The notes below the pieces were generated by a model. That model was not told the DNA's origin. It saw only the letters and a list, made by a program, of their open reading frames with translations, and made no database searches. Position numbers and translations under genes: made by a program. A DNA stretch of 64,000 nt from Perca fluviatilis (lineage: Eukaryota > Chordata > Actinopteri > Perciformes > Percidae). The first letter of the stretch is position 1. Each line of letters begins with the position of its first letter. The stretch covers positions 35,961,785 through 36,025,784 of the forward strand of contig NC_053116.1 of assembly GCF_010015445.1 (NCBI RefSeq), written 5' to 3'. Shown one piece after another: positions 49,812 through 61,719 of this stretch.

Positions 49812-50686
49812 TTAAGCGAACGTATCGTTAGCTTAGTGTCAGGGTCCCCCAGTCTCCCCATTCTCTCTGCTGATTCCTGCTGATACGCCTGTATCCACTT
49901 TAGTCTTCATCAAAACTCTGGTTTTTTTTTCGAGTCGGCAGCTTATAAAAATAACGTAAGTTATGAGTTCTTCACATTGTTGGAAGGTGTAATAGCACCG
50001 CGCAGCAGCGTTTAGGAATGTTTCTGTTGTTTGCTAGCAGACGGAGTTGAGGAGGAGGAAACCTTTCCGCAATACAAGTCAACGGAGAGCGGAGAGTTCT
50101 TCTTTTCCCCTTTCGGTGGTGGTGGTGGTGGTGGTGGTTGGGGGGGGAGGTGGGGGCGGGACTGAAATGCACTCTGTCTCTATCCCCAACGTCTTCTGCC
50201 CAAATCAGACCATAAACACACCCAGATGTGCCGGAGCACCACTGTCCATCACGCCTGCCCCGCAAGAAGGCCCAGATAAGCCTGTCGCCCTCCGACCAGA
50301 GACAAAAGAAAGAGGACAACAACAAAGAACGAGGGAGCGCTGTTCTTATCCACGGCCGTGAAAAGTCAAGTGAGTGGTTTCCTTGGAAAAATGACTGGAA
50401 ACGGCAAAGTACAATGCTGCAACAAGGAAACGGGTGTTTCTCTAAATCAAGCACTGACTCGCACCTTCCGAACTCACAGAACTAAAAAAAAAAGAAGAAA
50501 AACGGGATCCCGAGAATGAAAGAGAGAAACAACAACAAACCACAGACGTTATAGGACAGACTGTGGCCGTGTCTGGCTTTTCTCCCAACGAGAACACAAG
50601 TGACGGACGTCTGTGATAACGAATGCTGAAAGATGATCATATTATATCCGAGTTATACAGCCGTCGGGAGGGGTTACAGCTGTGTG

Positions 50687-50749
50687 CGTCGTCGTCGTCG
50701 CCGCCGCCGCCGCCCACCGTCCCTCGCCGCGACGACGACGACGACGACG
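50687..50749 (+). repeat. (GTC)n-(GCC)n-(GAC)n hairpin in ski 3' UTR
   Basis: cgtcgtcgtcgtcg is followed by ccgccgccgccgccc and then cgacgacgacgacgacg. The first and last parts are reverse complements and can form a GC-rich stem of 14 or more base pairs in the mRNA. Confidence 0.85.
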
Positions 50750-51748
50750 GAGGACTTTGAAGACACTCGTCAGCTATTTGAGAGACTACATAGCGAAGTG
50801 TAGAAGAGACGGTTTCTTTTGTTCCCTCTGTTCTGTTTAAAAAAAAATATATATATGAAAAAAAAATTCAAATGAACTGTCCACAGTGCCACCGTGGTTT
50901 TTGTCGGTTTTTCAGGAAGCCATCGCAGTCTGGGGGGGGGGGGACATCCAGTTCAAAGTTCAAGCGAGCCGTCTTTTCCTCCCATTGTTGTGTTTTTAAT
51001 GAAATCCTCTCTTTCTAATTTCTCCGGGCGGGCGGTCTTGCGTTTGGGTTGATGTGTTCTCTCTCTCTCTGGATCGAGCCCTGGATTGGGAATTGGATGT
51101 AAAAAAAATAAATAAAAGCAAAAAAAAAAAAAAAAAAACATGCAGTGTTTTAAAAAAAAAAACAAAAAAACGAGCACTTGTTTTTTGGGATGAGCGATAA
51201 TATCCGACAGTGTCAGCGCCAGTCCAAGTCACACTCTTGGTTGCCAAATGTTCTTTTTAAGCATTTGGCTTAAAACCCCGAAGTCTGTATCTCGTAAAGA
51301 TTAAAAAAATAAATAAATAAATAATAATTCCTCCGGATGTGAGCGTGGCCTTGTTTTCTGCTCTTGTAACACTCGGCATGTTTTGTTTTTTTTTTTATTT
51401 ATTTCTTTTTAACTCCATCAGAACCATCATGTATGACATCATAGTGGGCTGGACGGGGCTCCCTTGGCAAACCCCCCACCCCCCCCCCTCCCTCCCCCAC
51501 AAAATGTTCATTTTTAATTAAATTAAGGTATGTAAATATAAATATATGTTGTTGTTGGTTTTTTCTGTTTAGTTTTTTTTTCGACTTTACAATAATGAAT
51601 CGCACTTTGTCGTAACAAAAATCCTGTTATAATGCATTGTACTCCCACTATTGTCTTCAAATCTTACTTTGAGAACTTCATCGTATACACGTTGACTGCT
51701 ACCATATAAATCCAGTAAGCATTTTGTTTGATTATTATATGCATCTCG

Positions 51749-51754
51749 AATAAA
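51749..51754 (+). terminator. candidate proximal poly(A) signal
   Basis: AATAAA followed at 6 bases by gttgttctgtttttcc, a GU/U-rich downstream element. It would give a UTR of about 3.2 kb. Confidence 0.35.
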
Positions 51755-52575
51755 TACTGTTGTTCTGTTTTTCCTTAAGGCAAAGTCTTGTAAATAAACG
51801 GAAAGAAAAAAAAAATCTAAAAAAAGGCTCTCCCCGTTGCCCGCTGAGGCGCTCTCGGATTGTTGGAACGTTTTTTTTTTTTTGTATGTTGGCAAAGCAC
51901 TCTTTTTTATTTTTTTTTTTTGTAATATAATTGACACAAATGTCGCTTGAGCAGCCGGTTACAACTCACGAAAAAATTTGACAAAAAAAAAAAACAGCAT
52001 GCGTCAGTAAGGTGAACAAGAAGCCACATACATGTTCAAAGAATAAAATGTGATTTTATTCCCAAAAAAAATGAAAATCTGCCTTCACACAGTGGGTACA
52101 ATGCAATCAGAATGTACATTGTGTTAATGCTATTTTTTTCCCCTTCCTTTTGGTTGTTGATGTTTTTAAAACGTGGAGATATTTTTTATTGCTTGTCTGT
52201 TATGTTCACTTTTTTTTTTTTTTTCTTTCAATTGAAAACTCATACTTTCTTTATGCATGAAATTTGAGTTTGCCATACATATAGTCAGTTATTGGGCATT
52301 GATACCGTACATGTAAGAGTTTTTATTGTATTATGCAATATAAAGCAATTTGTCTTATTTAGAAGAGGAATTGGTAATGAAAAATAAAAAAACAACACAC
52401 AGTATATTGTTCTTAAGAAGAAGAAAAAACTTCACATTTGCAAAAAAAAAAAACGAAAAAAAAAAAAAAAAGTCAATGCAATGCTGGACAACCTCAAGTG
52501 CCTGGACGTGGGCTAAAGGTTTCCAGAGTAGGAACAGTGATGATGAAGCTGTCGGGGGGCCGCGAAATTACGAAT

Positions 52576-52781
52576 CCCGCAATGGCCACGCCAAGACCCG
52601 CCCTACGACGCAGCCCGATTGGTTGAGGTTAGGCATTTGACCTCGAGTGGTTACGGTTAGGATAGCTGATTGGTCAGGGGACAGGACCTGAACAAATGGG
52701 GTTACGTTACCTTGCGTTAAGCATGGACGCCTGGCCAATAGTAGCTATTTAAAGGGCGGGTCTTGGCGTGGCCGCAGTGGG
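52576..52781. mobile_element. 206-bp inverted-repeat MITE in ski 3' UTR
   Basis: Both ends carry the arm ggccacgccaagacccgccc, in opposite orientation (left at about 52584, right as gggcgggtcttggcgtggcc at 52754-52773). The arms extend to about 27 bp with a few mismatches. The middle has no coding potential. The superfamily is not clear, because I cannot read a confident target duplication. Confidence 0.65.
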
Positions 52782-53155
52782 GGGGAAAAAAATCTCGTCG
52801 GGGGCCGGGCTTCTCATCAACTTCCTGTTTGCAGGTTTCAAATTAAAAGCCCCATCCCTCGCTCAGCAGCTCTTTTTATCAGTATTCTTAAAAAAAAACA
52901 AAAAAAAAAACAGTTTACAAACTTGTTTAATTTTTTTTCAGTGTAGAGAACAATTGAGCAAATGCTAAACGCTGAAGGCTTTTTTTTGCTGAATGAGTGC
53001 TTTTTTTTTTTTCTTCTCTCCTTCATTTGAAATCAATGATATGCATGTTCAAACAATTTTTTTTTTTATAGAAGATCTTGAAAAGCCACTGGCTTCGGTG
53101 AATTGTTACTTTGGGTTGTATATAAAGACGGTTTTATGCCCAGTTTGTTGAGGAT

Positions 53156-53161
53156 AATAAA
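53156..53161 (+). terminator. candidate proximal poly(A) signal
   Basis: AATAAA after gaggat, followed by a G/T-rich stretch and then a run of A at 53176-53192. It could be an alternative proximal site. Confidence 0.3.
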
Positions 53162-53881
53162 GAGGGCATTATGTTAAAAAAAAAAAAAAAAATGCCCTTT
53201 TTTCTTTATCGAACATTATCGATGTTGCTCAGAGAACGACACCGCGTCTGCGACTTTGGCGGACCTAAAAATTGGTACATTTTGTAGTTCGTTTTTACAC
53301 TCAAACGAGTTGATAGCCTGCGCGTGGTTTACTTTACTCACGGTTTTCTACAAAAGAAAAGGGGGACGGTAACGACATTGGCTCCTCGCTCTCCCGCGCA
53401 AAAAAAAAAACAGAGGAAAAAAGCAGTTTGACAGCGTCTTGTTTTCTAAAGGAGAATCATTTTTGCTAAACAATGGACAGTAAAGCAGCAATAACAGTCC
53501 ATATTAATAGACAAATACTAGCCAGTGTGAAGATTTGAATAAGAATTTACAAATGTAAATAATTTCTTTTTTTTTTCATTTTACGATATTGTATAATATA
53601 TGTACATGGTGTTTCCTTTTTCAAAAAGAAATCTTTTCTTACAATAGCTGTATTGTTTTTTTTGTTTGTTTTTTTGGAATTTTGAATTTGTGTTTTAACT
53701 GAGATGTTTCAAAAACAGCAGTGCGTAAGAGAATATTCCCTACATAAACATTTTAATCCATTTCTTTTTATTTTATTTTTTTTTACTGTAGAGTCTTTAT
53801 ATCGAATGACTTTTTTCACCAGTTCATATATATATTTTTAACAGTATGTTCAGTATCAGATAGCAGACCTACCGTACGGGT

Positions 53882-53885
<4 letters not shown>

Positions 53886-53938
<53 letters not shown>
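53886..53938. repeat. (CA)n microsatellite in ski 3' UTR
   Basis: Uninterrupted CA repeat, which may bind hnRNP L if transcribed (inference from known CA-repeat binding). Confidence 0.9.
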
Positions 53939-53940
<2 letters not shown>

Positions 53941-54327
53941 CTACGCCACCTTGCAGATTGTGTCGTCCTCCCCCTCTCCCCCCACCCCCTCATCTTCCTC
54001 ATGTATCTTTTTTAGCCCTGTGCTGCTGCTAATACTATATAAACCTTACAGTTCTAGAAATATTTTTATGTACGCTTTCCCATTTATTAACGCCACATAT
54101 ACAGTATGAACAAACAGAAAAAGCTTGGCTTATTCATCTATCTTCCTTGTTTCCCCATCATCTTTTCACGCCTTTTTCCCTCCATCCCTCCCTCCCAACA
54201 CCCTTTCCTCTTCTCTCACGACACGGACTATATTGTAAAGTAAAGGACTTTATGAGATTATGTTTGAAAATAGCTATGCTTATATACTACAGTGACTGAA
54301 TGTACAGTGTATAGATGCATTACCAGA

Positions 54328-54333
54328 AATAAA
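54328..54333 (+). terminator. candidate distal poly(A) signal of ski
   Basis: AATAAA in the context ccagaaataaagttgtttg, followed within 20 bases by a GT-rich stretch as expected for a cleavage site. It is the last canonical hexamer before clearly repetitive flanking DNA (from about 54540). The choice among several hexamers is an inference. Confidence 0.5.
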
Positions 54334-54579
54334 GTTGTTTGTCCAGATTGAATGACCCAGTTTTCCTATTTTTTTTTTTTGCTGCCTGGTTTGGTACAAC
54401 AATATAAACCCTAATTATCCTGCAGATATTGCAGACTGAGTGTTTTTTCTAGTTCATCTCACCAAAGAATTCAGGGCAACTGAAATATTTGTTGTCTAAG
54501 GAGGGGATCTTCTTCAAAATCAGCGAGACGCACATCGTTTCTTCTACAAGACTGGTTCCCGACCCCGGGAGCGCTGGTA

Positions 54580-55145
54580 GAAGAAGTATTCAGATCCTTT
54601 ACTTAAGTAAAAGTACTAATACCACACTCTGTTGCAAGTAAAAGTCCCGCACTGACCATGTTACTTAACGGTGCAGTAAGTGCAAAGATTGTTGATATGT
54701 GAACCATAGACTGTATAATATTAATGGACAGAGCATGTGTGGCGTCACCCGTTGGTTTGTGTTGATCTGCTATGAGTCGTCGCGTTTGCCGTTACGGGCG
54801 CATGCCATCCTGGTTGCGGATGTGACGATTTTAGTGAGGGAGGAGCTGCTTACACTCTACGTTAACGTTACACACTTTCACTGGCAATCACATCATAGCC
54901 ACGCCCTAAAACACCCCCTGCTTTATCGCCGATTTTAAAATCAACGAGACCATAATTCAAAAAATGAACATCATTCTGTGTTGCAGAAGACTTGAAACTA
55001 GCGACTGAGACCGTAGACTCATTATGAAAATGTTTACTGAGGTAATAAATCAAGTGAGAAGTGGGTCACTTTCTCATAGACTTCTACAGAAACCAAACTC
55101 TTTTTGCAACCGCACGTGTCGCCCCCTGCTGGACTTCAGATAAAA
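54580..55145 (+). repeat. interspersed repeats (aagtaaaagtac family, then copy 2 of the 4335 family)
   Basis: 54580-54690 has agtattcagatcctttactt then aagtaaaagtac. From 54700 the copy continues with ccatagactgtataatatta, ctagcgactgagaccg, atcaagtgagaagtgggtca and cgccccctgctgg, the mirror of 4335-4680. Confidence 0.5.
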
Positions 55146-55379
55146 TGCATTATCCATTAATATTATACTGTACACAACCCCCCCCCCTTCAGAAGCAGCT
55201 ACGCCCCCCCAGATTCACGGACAGATAACTACTGGCCGGCCACACACATTCGCATGCTGCCCCCCCCCCCCAACTCTCAGCCAAATAAAGTCTCTACATT
55301 TTGGGATTTTTCTTTGCTAGACAAAAATGTTACGTTAACCTGGTCACATAATATAGTACACATATATTACTATAGATGT

Positions 55380-55790
55380 ACTGGTCTCGCTTTGCCAGAC
55401 CTTCCTCCACAGCGCTGCGAAGGAGGGTCTGGCTAGTCCACACAGCATTCCGGGATGGGAGAAAAACGTGCTCTGGTCTATCGGCATTTCTTTAAACCAA
55501 TCGCAATCGTCTTCGGACGGAGCCACGGCGCCGCTGCGAAATAGCCTCGGGAAGGAACTTGTTTTGGTGGAACGTGTGCACGTTCACAGGTTCAAAAACT
55601 CAGATTGGACAGATAGTCCAGCTAGCTGTCTGGATTTACCGTTAACCATAGTCCTCATAAATCCACCGGCGTTTAGAACATAAAGAAGGCGGGAGGTAAC
55701 GGACATCCGGCCGAAAAGAGTGACATCCGGCGGGATTTCCGGCGGCCACGGAGCAATCCCGGAAGTGGAACTTTGTCGATATAGACTAAT
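55380..55790. repeat. teleost interspersed repeat, tctcgctttgccagacc type
   Basis: Starts ctggtctcgctttgccagac, with cttcctccacagcgctgcga and ttccgggatgggag, and ends near catccggcgggatttccgg. A shorter related palindromic piece is at 57143-57203. I recognise the sequence as a common fish repeat but cannot give a superfamily. Confidence 0.55.
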
Positions 55791-56077
55791 GATATACCTT
55801 TTGCCCGGCTGTTTGCGCGGCTATTCACTTTATGGAAGCCAAGGGCTACTTAACTGGTCATCTGGTACGTGGTTAATGATTAGGGGAGATTTTGAAATAT
55901 GAAATATGTGCATTCATGGGCTGAAAAGACAATGGAAACACATCTCAAAGAAGTCGGTTTCAGCCTCCCAGCCTTGAATCCCTAATTACAGCATTCAGAG
56001 AACAGAAAGAGCAAATAAAAGCAGCTGCACACACTGAGACAAAACAAAAGGAAAAACTCATAAAACATGTAACGTCA

Positions 56078-56080
<3 letters not shown>

Positions 56081-56110
<30 letters not shown>
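56081..56110. repeat. (AT)n microsatellite
   Basis: Fifteen AT units. Confidence 0.9.
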
Positions 56111-56113
<3 letters not shown>

Positions 56114-56427
56114 GACAGAAAGGAAATCCATAAGACCCCTTTCAGCTAACAGCAAAGACGAGTTGTTTCAGTGTATAGTGCAGAGGCCACTTTTCAGCAT
56201 ACCAAAACAACACTAAACATTCTTCTTGTTCCACCCTCTCATCCGGTTTATGTACACAGATATGGTCTAAGGGCGGCCGCTGGAGAAACCTCCATAATTA
56301 CTGTGAAAAGCTTAAAAACAAAAAAGATGAGCTGCAAACACTTAACTAGAAAGGAATGTGCGCTAGGTCTCCAGTTAACGCCCACTCAGCCTGACAGCTT
56401 TTGATGAAAACATTCATTAGTGTGTGT

Positions 56428-56431
<4 letters not shown>

Positions 56432-56466
<35 letters not shown>
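56432..56466. repeat. (CA)n microsatellite
   Basis: CA repeat preceded by a tgtgtgtgta mirror, so partly palindromic. Confidence 0.9.
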
Positions 56467-56467
<1 letters not shown>

Positions 56468-57142
56468 CCACGTTACACGGCCGTGCGTGCACACCTAGGT
56501 TAGCAGTTAGCTTCTCAGTTGGCTAACCAGTGCGGGGAGAAGCGGCGAGTGAAGTTGGTTTCTGGTTTGGTTAACGGCACGCGGCTCTCTGAAACACAAA
56601 TTAAAGACTTAAAAAAAACCTTCAAACGCCGCTTTAAATTCGGTTCCATACCAAAATAAAGACAAAAGGAGCTGGCACAGACTGCATTTGTAAACCATGA
56701 ATTATAAAAAAAAATAAATAAAAAGAGGATGCTAGAAACGGAAAGAAAACAGCAGAGACTAAACCCACATAAACATGTGCTCCGCTGAGAAGCTACTATT
56801 GTCCTTTCTACTCCAGTCACAGTCAAAAGTACCCGCGTTTGTGCGACATAATGGCCTGTAAACCCTACGCTGTGTTTAGGTCAGGTAGCAGAATCCTGCT
56901 GTACAAATGTTAGCTGTAGCTGTTAGCTAGCTAGCGTCATTTTCAATCAAAAGACGGTTGAAAGCTGTGGAAAATAAGTGGACTGTCACTTGGGATTGTT
57001 TTTGATACATACTTAAAGGTATTTCATTTTTTTTTAAATGTTTGTTTTTTATATACTTTGACTTAAAGGAGAGATTTTTCAACCTGGACCTTATTTTGAC
57101 CAAGCGTGCATATTTCACGCGATGGGAGTGAGAATGTGCTAG

Positions 57143-57203
57143 GACTAGCCAGACCTTATTCCGCAGAGCTGCGGAGGAAGATCTGGCGATGCGAGACTAC
57201 TAA
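57143..57203. repeat. short palindromic fragment of the 55380 family
   Basis: Reads actagccagacctt, gcagagctgcggagga and gcgatgcgagactac; the arms fold back on each other. Confidence 0.45.
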
Positions 57204-57396
57204 GTGACTAATAAATAGTAAGTCAGACGTGGTATGAACATGGCTGGTGATGGGGATTGTCTGCAGATAACTCGGGTACAGCGATTGAGCAGACACTGGG
57301 GCTGGTTGGAGGCGGCTCTCCGGCTGCTGCTGTGGCCCACATCGTCAGCGCAGTGTGGGCCGAGATGTCAGATGGCTCTGGGCTCCTCTGAACCAG

Positions 57397-57397
57397 T

Positions 57398-57430
<33 letters not shown>
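57397..57430. repeat. (AGC)n trinucleotide array
   Basis: About eleven agc units in a short open frame with no other protein similarity; treated as non-coding. Confidence 0.85.
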
Positions 57431-57431
<1 letters not shown>

Positions 57432-58226
57432 CACTAGGCTATTGACTGACCCAATTACAGCAGTCACATGAGGAAGAAGCCCCACAGTTAGCTCATTAGT
57501 CTCTGGAGTCTCTCTGCAGCTCTCTCAGTCTTACTCTGCCTCCATGTCTCCTGCTGTTTTATAATGTACAGTCAATTACTATGTCATGTCTAATTCATTT
57601 AGTGCATTTGGAGGATTTTTTTTTTTTTTTTAATGAACGCTGGGATAAGCGTTTTCTAGATATGCTGGCATGTCTTTCGGACCAGCATGTTTGAAGAAGC
57701 TATAAGGATACATGTTTATTATGTGTGAACGGATGGACAAAAGAAAATGAACAATATAATGTAATCCAAATACAACCATAATGTATTTACAAGCTTGTTT
57801 TTTTAGGGTGCTTTGTGTGTTACCTGTGTTCATGTTATTGTCTCCATATCGCTCTACTGTTATTGTTCATGTCCTAACGATTTTCTATTTTCATTGTTTC
57901 ATTCATAAATTCTTAATATATGATATTCATTTGTCCACCATCAGAGATTTTGCCTTACTGTTTATGGTGGTTATTCTTTAATATCTCTTTTTGGATAAGA
58001 CCATTGTGGATCATGTTAGAAATGATTGGTTAGGACTGCTTTATAGCATTTTACATTACGTTTTTCTAACAGTATGATGAAATACTTTGTCAGCCATTAC
58101 TTTTTTTGCATTAGGCAAAAACAGAATTTGCAGTCAGTTTTTTTTCATTAACAATTTCTCTTTAGATTTCCCAGAAAATTCATGGTGCTCAGAGAATGAA
58201 GCCTAATGAATATGATGATTCCTTAA

Positions 58227-59839
58227 AGGTGCCCTGCCATATGTATTTCATGACTTTGTGGTAATGTCTGAAGTTCTACCATGGACTCTGTAACATTTTT
58301 TGTGGAAATAATGACTTGGTTACCTTGTTTCAAGCCATTCTAGCGTGGTATAGAAAGCCTGCAGGAAGACTCAGTTCGATTTGTGCCAGTTCTCATTAAT
58401 ATTCAACGAGCTAAGCTGCTTGACTCTGATTGGCTGACAGCTAGCCAATGAGAGCCTGGCTATCAGCATCCTTTACCCAGCCCAACCAAGCCCCCAGGAG
58501 GAGCGCTAAGTCTATATGCCAACATGGGCTTAGCGGATAACGGTGGTACTGCACCCCATGGCCCAGAAAGACTTTTCACATAGACATTACATGGCGAAAG
58601 AAACATCTATATTTCAGCGGATAATTAGTTTCGGGGTATATCAACCTACCAGCCCGAACACTGAAAGGGTCCTTGTATAAAACGTTACGTTTTTAACATT
58701 TTTAACATTCACTAGAAGCGAATACAGAATTATTAAATTTGAAATGATGAACGCGATAATGGACGCGAGCAGACCCACGGGACTGCGCACGTCCGCTCAC
58801 ATGACTGTTTTCCCGAGCTCATGTAGCTAGCTGTAATAATGGATATAGCTAATGGTTGTAATTCACCATGTGTTCTATTAATACGTCCATGGTATTATCT
58901 TATGAAGTATAAGATACATCCGAGGGATGTATGTATGTTGTAAAGCCTGTTACGTGGATGTAACGTCCTTAGCGTTTCCCAAACTGGCGGGGCTATCGGC
59001 TAGCTAGCTAGTTGCTAACATCAGGGTTAGCTAGCATGGCTGTATTAAGATCATGCCTACATAACGTTACTACAGACATAGTGATTACATGGCCTTGGTT
59101 CTCTCTTATGATACATCCGAGGGCTGTATGCTGTAAAGCTTGTAACGTGGATGAGAGATGAAGCCATGGATGAGCTCTGTTCACAAAACTGCAGGCTAAC
59201 TGCTAGCGCTAGCTAGTAGCTAGCTAGCTAGTAGCACGACATAATGATTAAATCTCCTTGGTTGTCTAGCTAAATACATCTATCGTTTATTTAGCTAAGC
59301 ATGTAAATGATCGGGAACAACGAAAACACAATGTTTAACGTTAGTGAATATTTCAGACAATGAAAACGGCGAGTTCATGAGTTCGCCACTTGTAAGAGCC
59401 ACGAGAGATAAGGTCATGAACGAGCATGTTGCTACCGGTTGCTACGACAACACAAACAAATTGTTGCTAGTGCGCGTGTCCACCGTGACGTCATGGGCCA
59501 AGAATGCGGAAAAGCCGAGCTCCATGTTGTCTTAATGCGCTTTTGAGCACTCTCATTGAAACGTACGGGGCTTCCCGCCGAACACTGTCTCCAGTTCTCT
59601 TAATACATCCATGAGCCCAACTGGGCGAACTCATGAATATTAATGAGCTCAGGCAACATGATGTCAGATTGACCAGCTTTTGTAATTGGCCTGATTTCTC
59701 TGCTTATTTCTGTTCAGTGGCTAGAGCTGACAGAGGAGGTAGCAGTTCATTTTCACATTCACAACATAACACAAACACATATGGACCTAACACATTTCAA
59801 AAAATGCAAGTAAAAACGGTTTTGTGTGGCAGGGCACCT
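58227..59839. mobile_element. 1.6-kb TTAA-flanked non-autonomous DNA transposon
   Basis: TTAA at 58223-58226 and 59840-59843. The left end aggtgccctgcca mirrors the right end tggcagggcacct exactly over 13 bp (17 bp counting TTAA). The interior has paired blocks such as gatacatccgaggg at two places and gctagctagcta runs, but no transposase frame. Its first bases aggtgc agree with the 49454 element, which suggests the same superfamily (piggyBac or Kolobok type). Confidence 0.75.
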
Positions 59840-59964
59840 TTAACTTTTTCTTCAGTGCAGTCACGAGGTGGATGTTTTTAATTGGTCATGGTTTAAACCA
59901 GCCCAGGAATGTTTATTCACACAATCTATCTATGAGTCTATGACTCCCTGGGGAGGGAGTCCAA

Positions 59965-60170
59965 ATACAATGTCATTTAGCTGACGCTTTTATCCAGAGC
60001 GACTTACAATTGCTACATATGTCAGAGGTCGCACGCCTCTGGTGCAACTAGGGGTTAAGTGTCTTGCACAGGGACACATTGGTTGATGTATCACAGTGGG
60101 AATCGAACCCTGGTCTCCCACACCAAAGGCATGTGTCATATCTACTGCGCCATCACCACCCCAATATACA
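59965..60170. repeat. teleost SINE/LINE-tail-like repeat
   Basis: Contains tgtcatttagctgacgcttt, atccagagcgacttacaatt, gtgtcttgcacagggacaca and gggaatcgaaccctggtctc. The first two blocks recur at 63000-63045. The gaaccctgg/ctgcgccatc part resembles a tRNA-like end. Orientation is not certain. Confidence 0.6.
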
Positions 60171-61071
60171 ATACAATATCCCAATACAATTTATAGGCTT
60201 TCATCCTATGAATGGGTTTTATCAGCAGGGTCAGCACCTAGGATCTTTGAGTTATTAAAATGAAACATTTGCATTTTAAACTGTAGTGCATGGTAAAATC
60301 ACACAAAAAAAATAAGGGTAACTACCCTTTCAAAAACAGTAACTAATCATTAACTACCTATTTTTTTGTGTACCTTATTGTAAAGTGTTACCAAAATAAA
60401 TAATAAAAACTTTAGGATTACATGTTATTAGAGTGCAAACTTTTACATTCAATATTCTAATAGATAGGTGTTTAATCCATAAATAAATGATACGCATTGA
60501 TTGAATCTGAATGTGTTGCTGACATGATAGACACTGATTGCTGATAATGGTATGCTATCAGTAGTTTTGCACTTTTTACAATTTGATTCGTATCATATAA
60601 GCCAAATGTGAAGGCTGTGTTGATGCTGTTTGTAATTACATTATTCCACCTAGAAAACAACTCACCAAATACAGCAGACTTGATCTTTCCCCCCTTTCTC
60701 CTCTAAATAGACACTTCCCTGCAGCTTAATGGACTTATCTAACATTCCCACACAAAAACTCACACACATCCACTTGCCTTTGCCAGAAAGGTCACAGTTA
60801 GCCAGTGCAGGTCATTGGCCCCTAGGCAGGTTCAATATTTATGGGTCGCTGCAGCATTTTACTGTCTCAGCTTGACAAAAATGATCAGCATCTCAGGCAC
60901 TTTGCCTGTCAATCCAGCAGCTTGGCACATCCCATCAACCACAGTCAGCCCTTCAGGATGTCACTGAGAGATGGCCAATAAGCTGGGCTTTCCCAGCCAA
61001 GGATACATCACTCTGGATCCAATACCAAAGTTGTTCCAGCCTGACATCTGCAGCAGGGAAGAAAGGATGCA

Positions 61072-61440
61072 TGAATGGATGGATGGATGGATAAATGGAT
61101 AAATGGATGAATGGATGAATGGGATGGATGGATGGATGGATGGATGGATGGATGGATGGATGGATGGATAGATGGATGGATAGATAGATGGATGGATAAA
61201 TGGGTGAATGGATGGATGGATAGATGGATGGATAGATAAAAGGATGGATGGATGGATGGATGGATGGATGGATGGATGATGGTTTGATGCATGGATGAAT
61301 GGATGGATGGATGGATGATGGATGGCTAGATGGTTGGATGAATGGATGACGGATGGATGGATGGATGATGGTTTGATGAATGGATGGATGTGGATGGATG
61401 GATGGATGGATGGATGAAAGGATGGATGGATGGATGTTGT
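61072..61440. repeat. (GGAT)n tetranucleotide array, about 370 bp
   Basis: Almost entirely ggat units with scattered variants (gaat, gata, gatg). It translates to Ile-His-Pro-Ser repeats on the minus strand, which is not a protein. It is the longest simple array in the window. Confidence 0.95.
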
Positions 61441-61719
61441 AGATGTAACAGAACGAACTGAGGAAGAAAAGGTAGACCACTAATGTAAATCTGCACTAAG
61501 CATTGAATCTACAGGAGCGTTTATTACAAGCTACAAATCCTTTATGTCAGTAAATTCTACACCATTCTAAGTAGAAGTTGATTTAATATGTGAGTTTTGC
61601 GAACATTATAGCTTTACTAAGTTAAGCTGAAGCCATCTTTAAGTTACTTTATTTTAAATACAAAAAAAGGAGTGCAGCTCCATTATCTAGGCAAATACAA
61701 GTATCGGACTCGGCATTAG

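Larger units (their letters stand above)
48614..54350 (+). other. ski: probable ski 3' UTR
   Basis: This follows the TGA at 48613. No coding potential is seen. It is rich in T and A runs. Several AATAAA hexamers occur (51749-51754, 52042-52047, 53156-53161 and 54328-54333), so alternative polyadenylation is possible. It has been interrupted by a hAT-like element (48861-49374), a TTAA-flanked element (49454-49811) and an inverted-repeat element (52576-52781). A GTC/GAC-repeat hairpin lies at 50687-50749 and a (CA)n at 53886-53938. The far end is inference: the last strong signal lies at 54328. A shorter transcript ending at an earlier signal would make the rest flanking DNA. Confidence 0.55.

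Noticed and set aside
50953..51247. Minus-strand Phe-rich frames over the 3' UTR
   Set aside because: They are translations of A/T runs.
57234..57437. Open frame ending in an alanine or glutamine-type repeat
   Set aside because: Depends on the AGC array; no splice context or similarity.
60953..61480. 175-codon minus-strand frame rich in Ile-His-Pro-Ser
   Set aside because: It is the translated GGAT array, not a protein.
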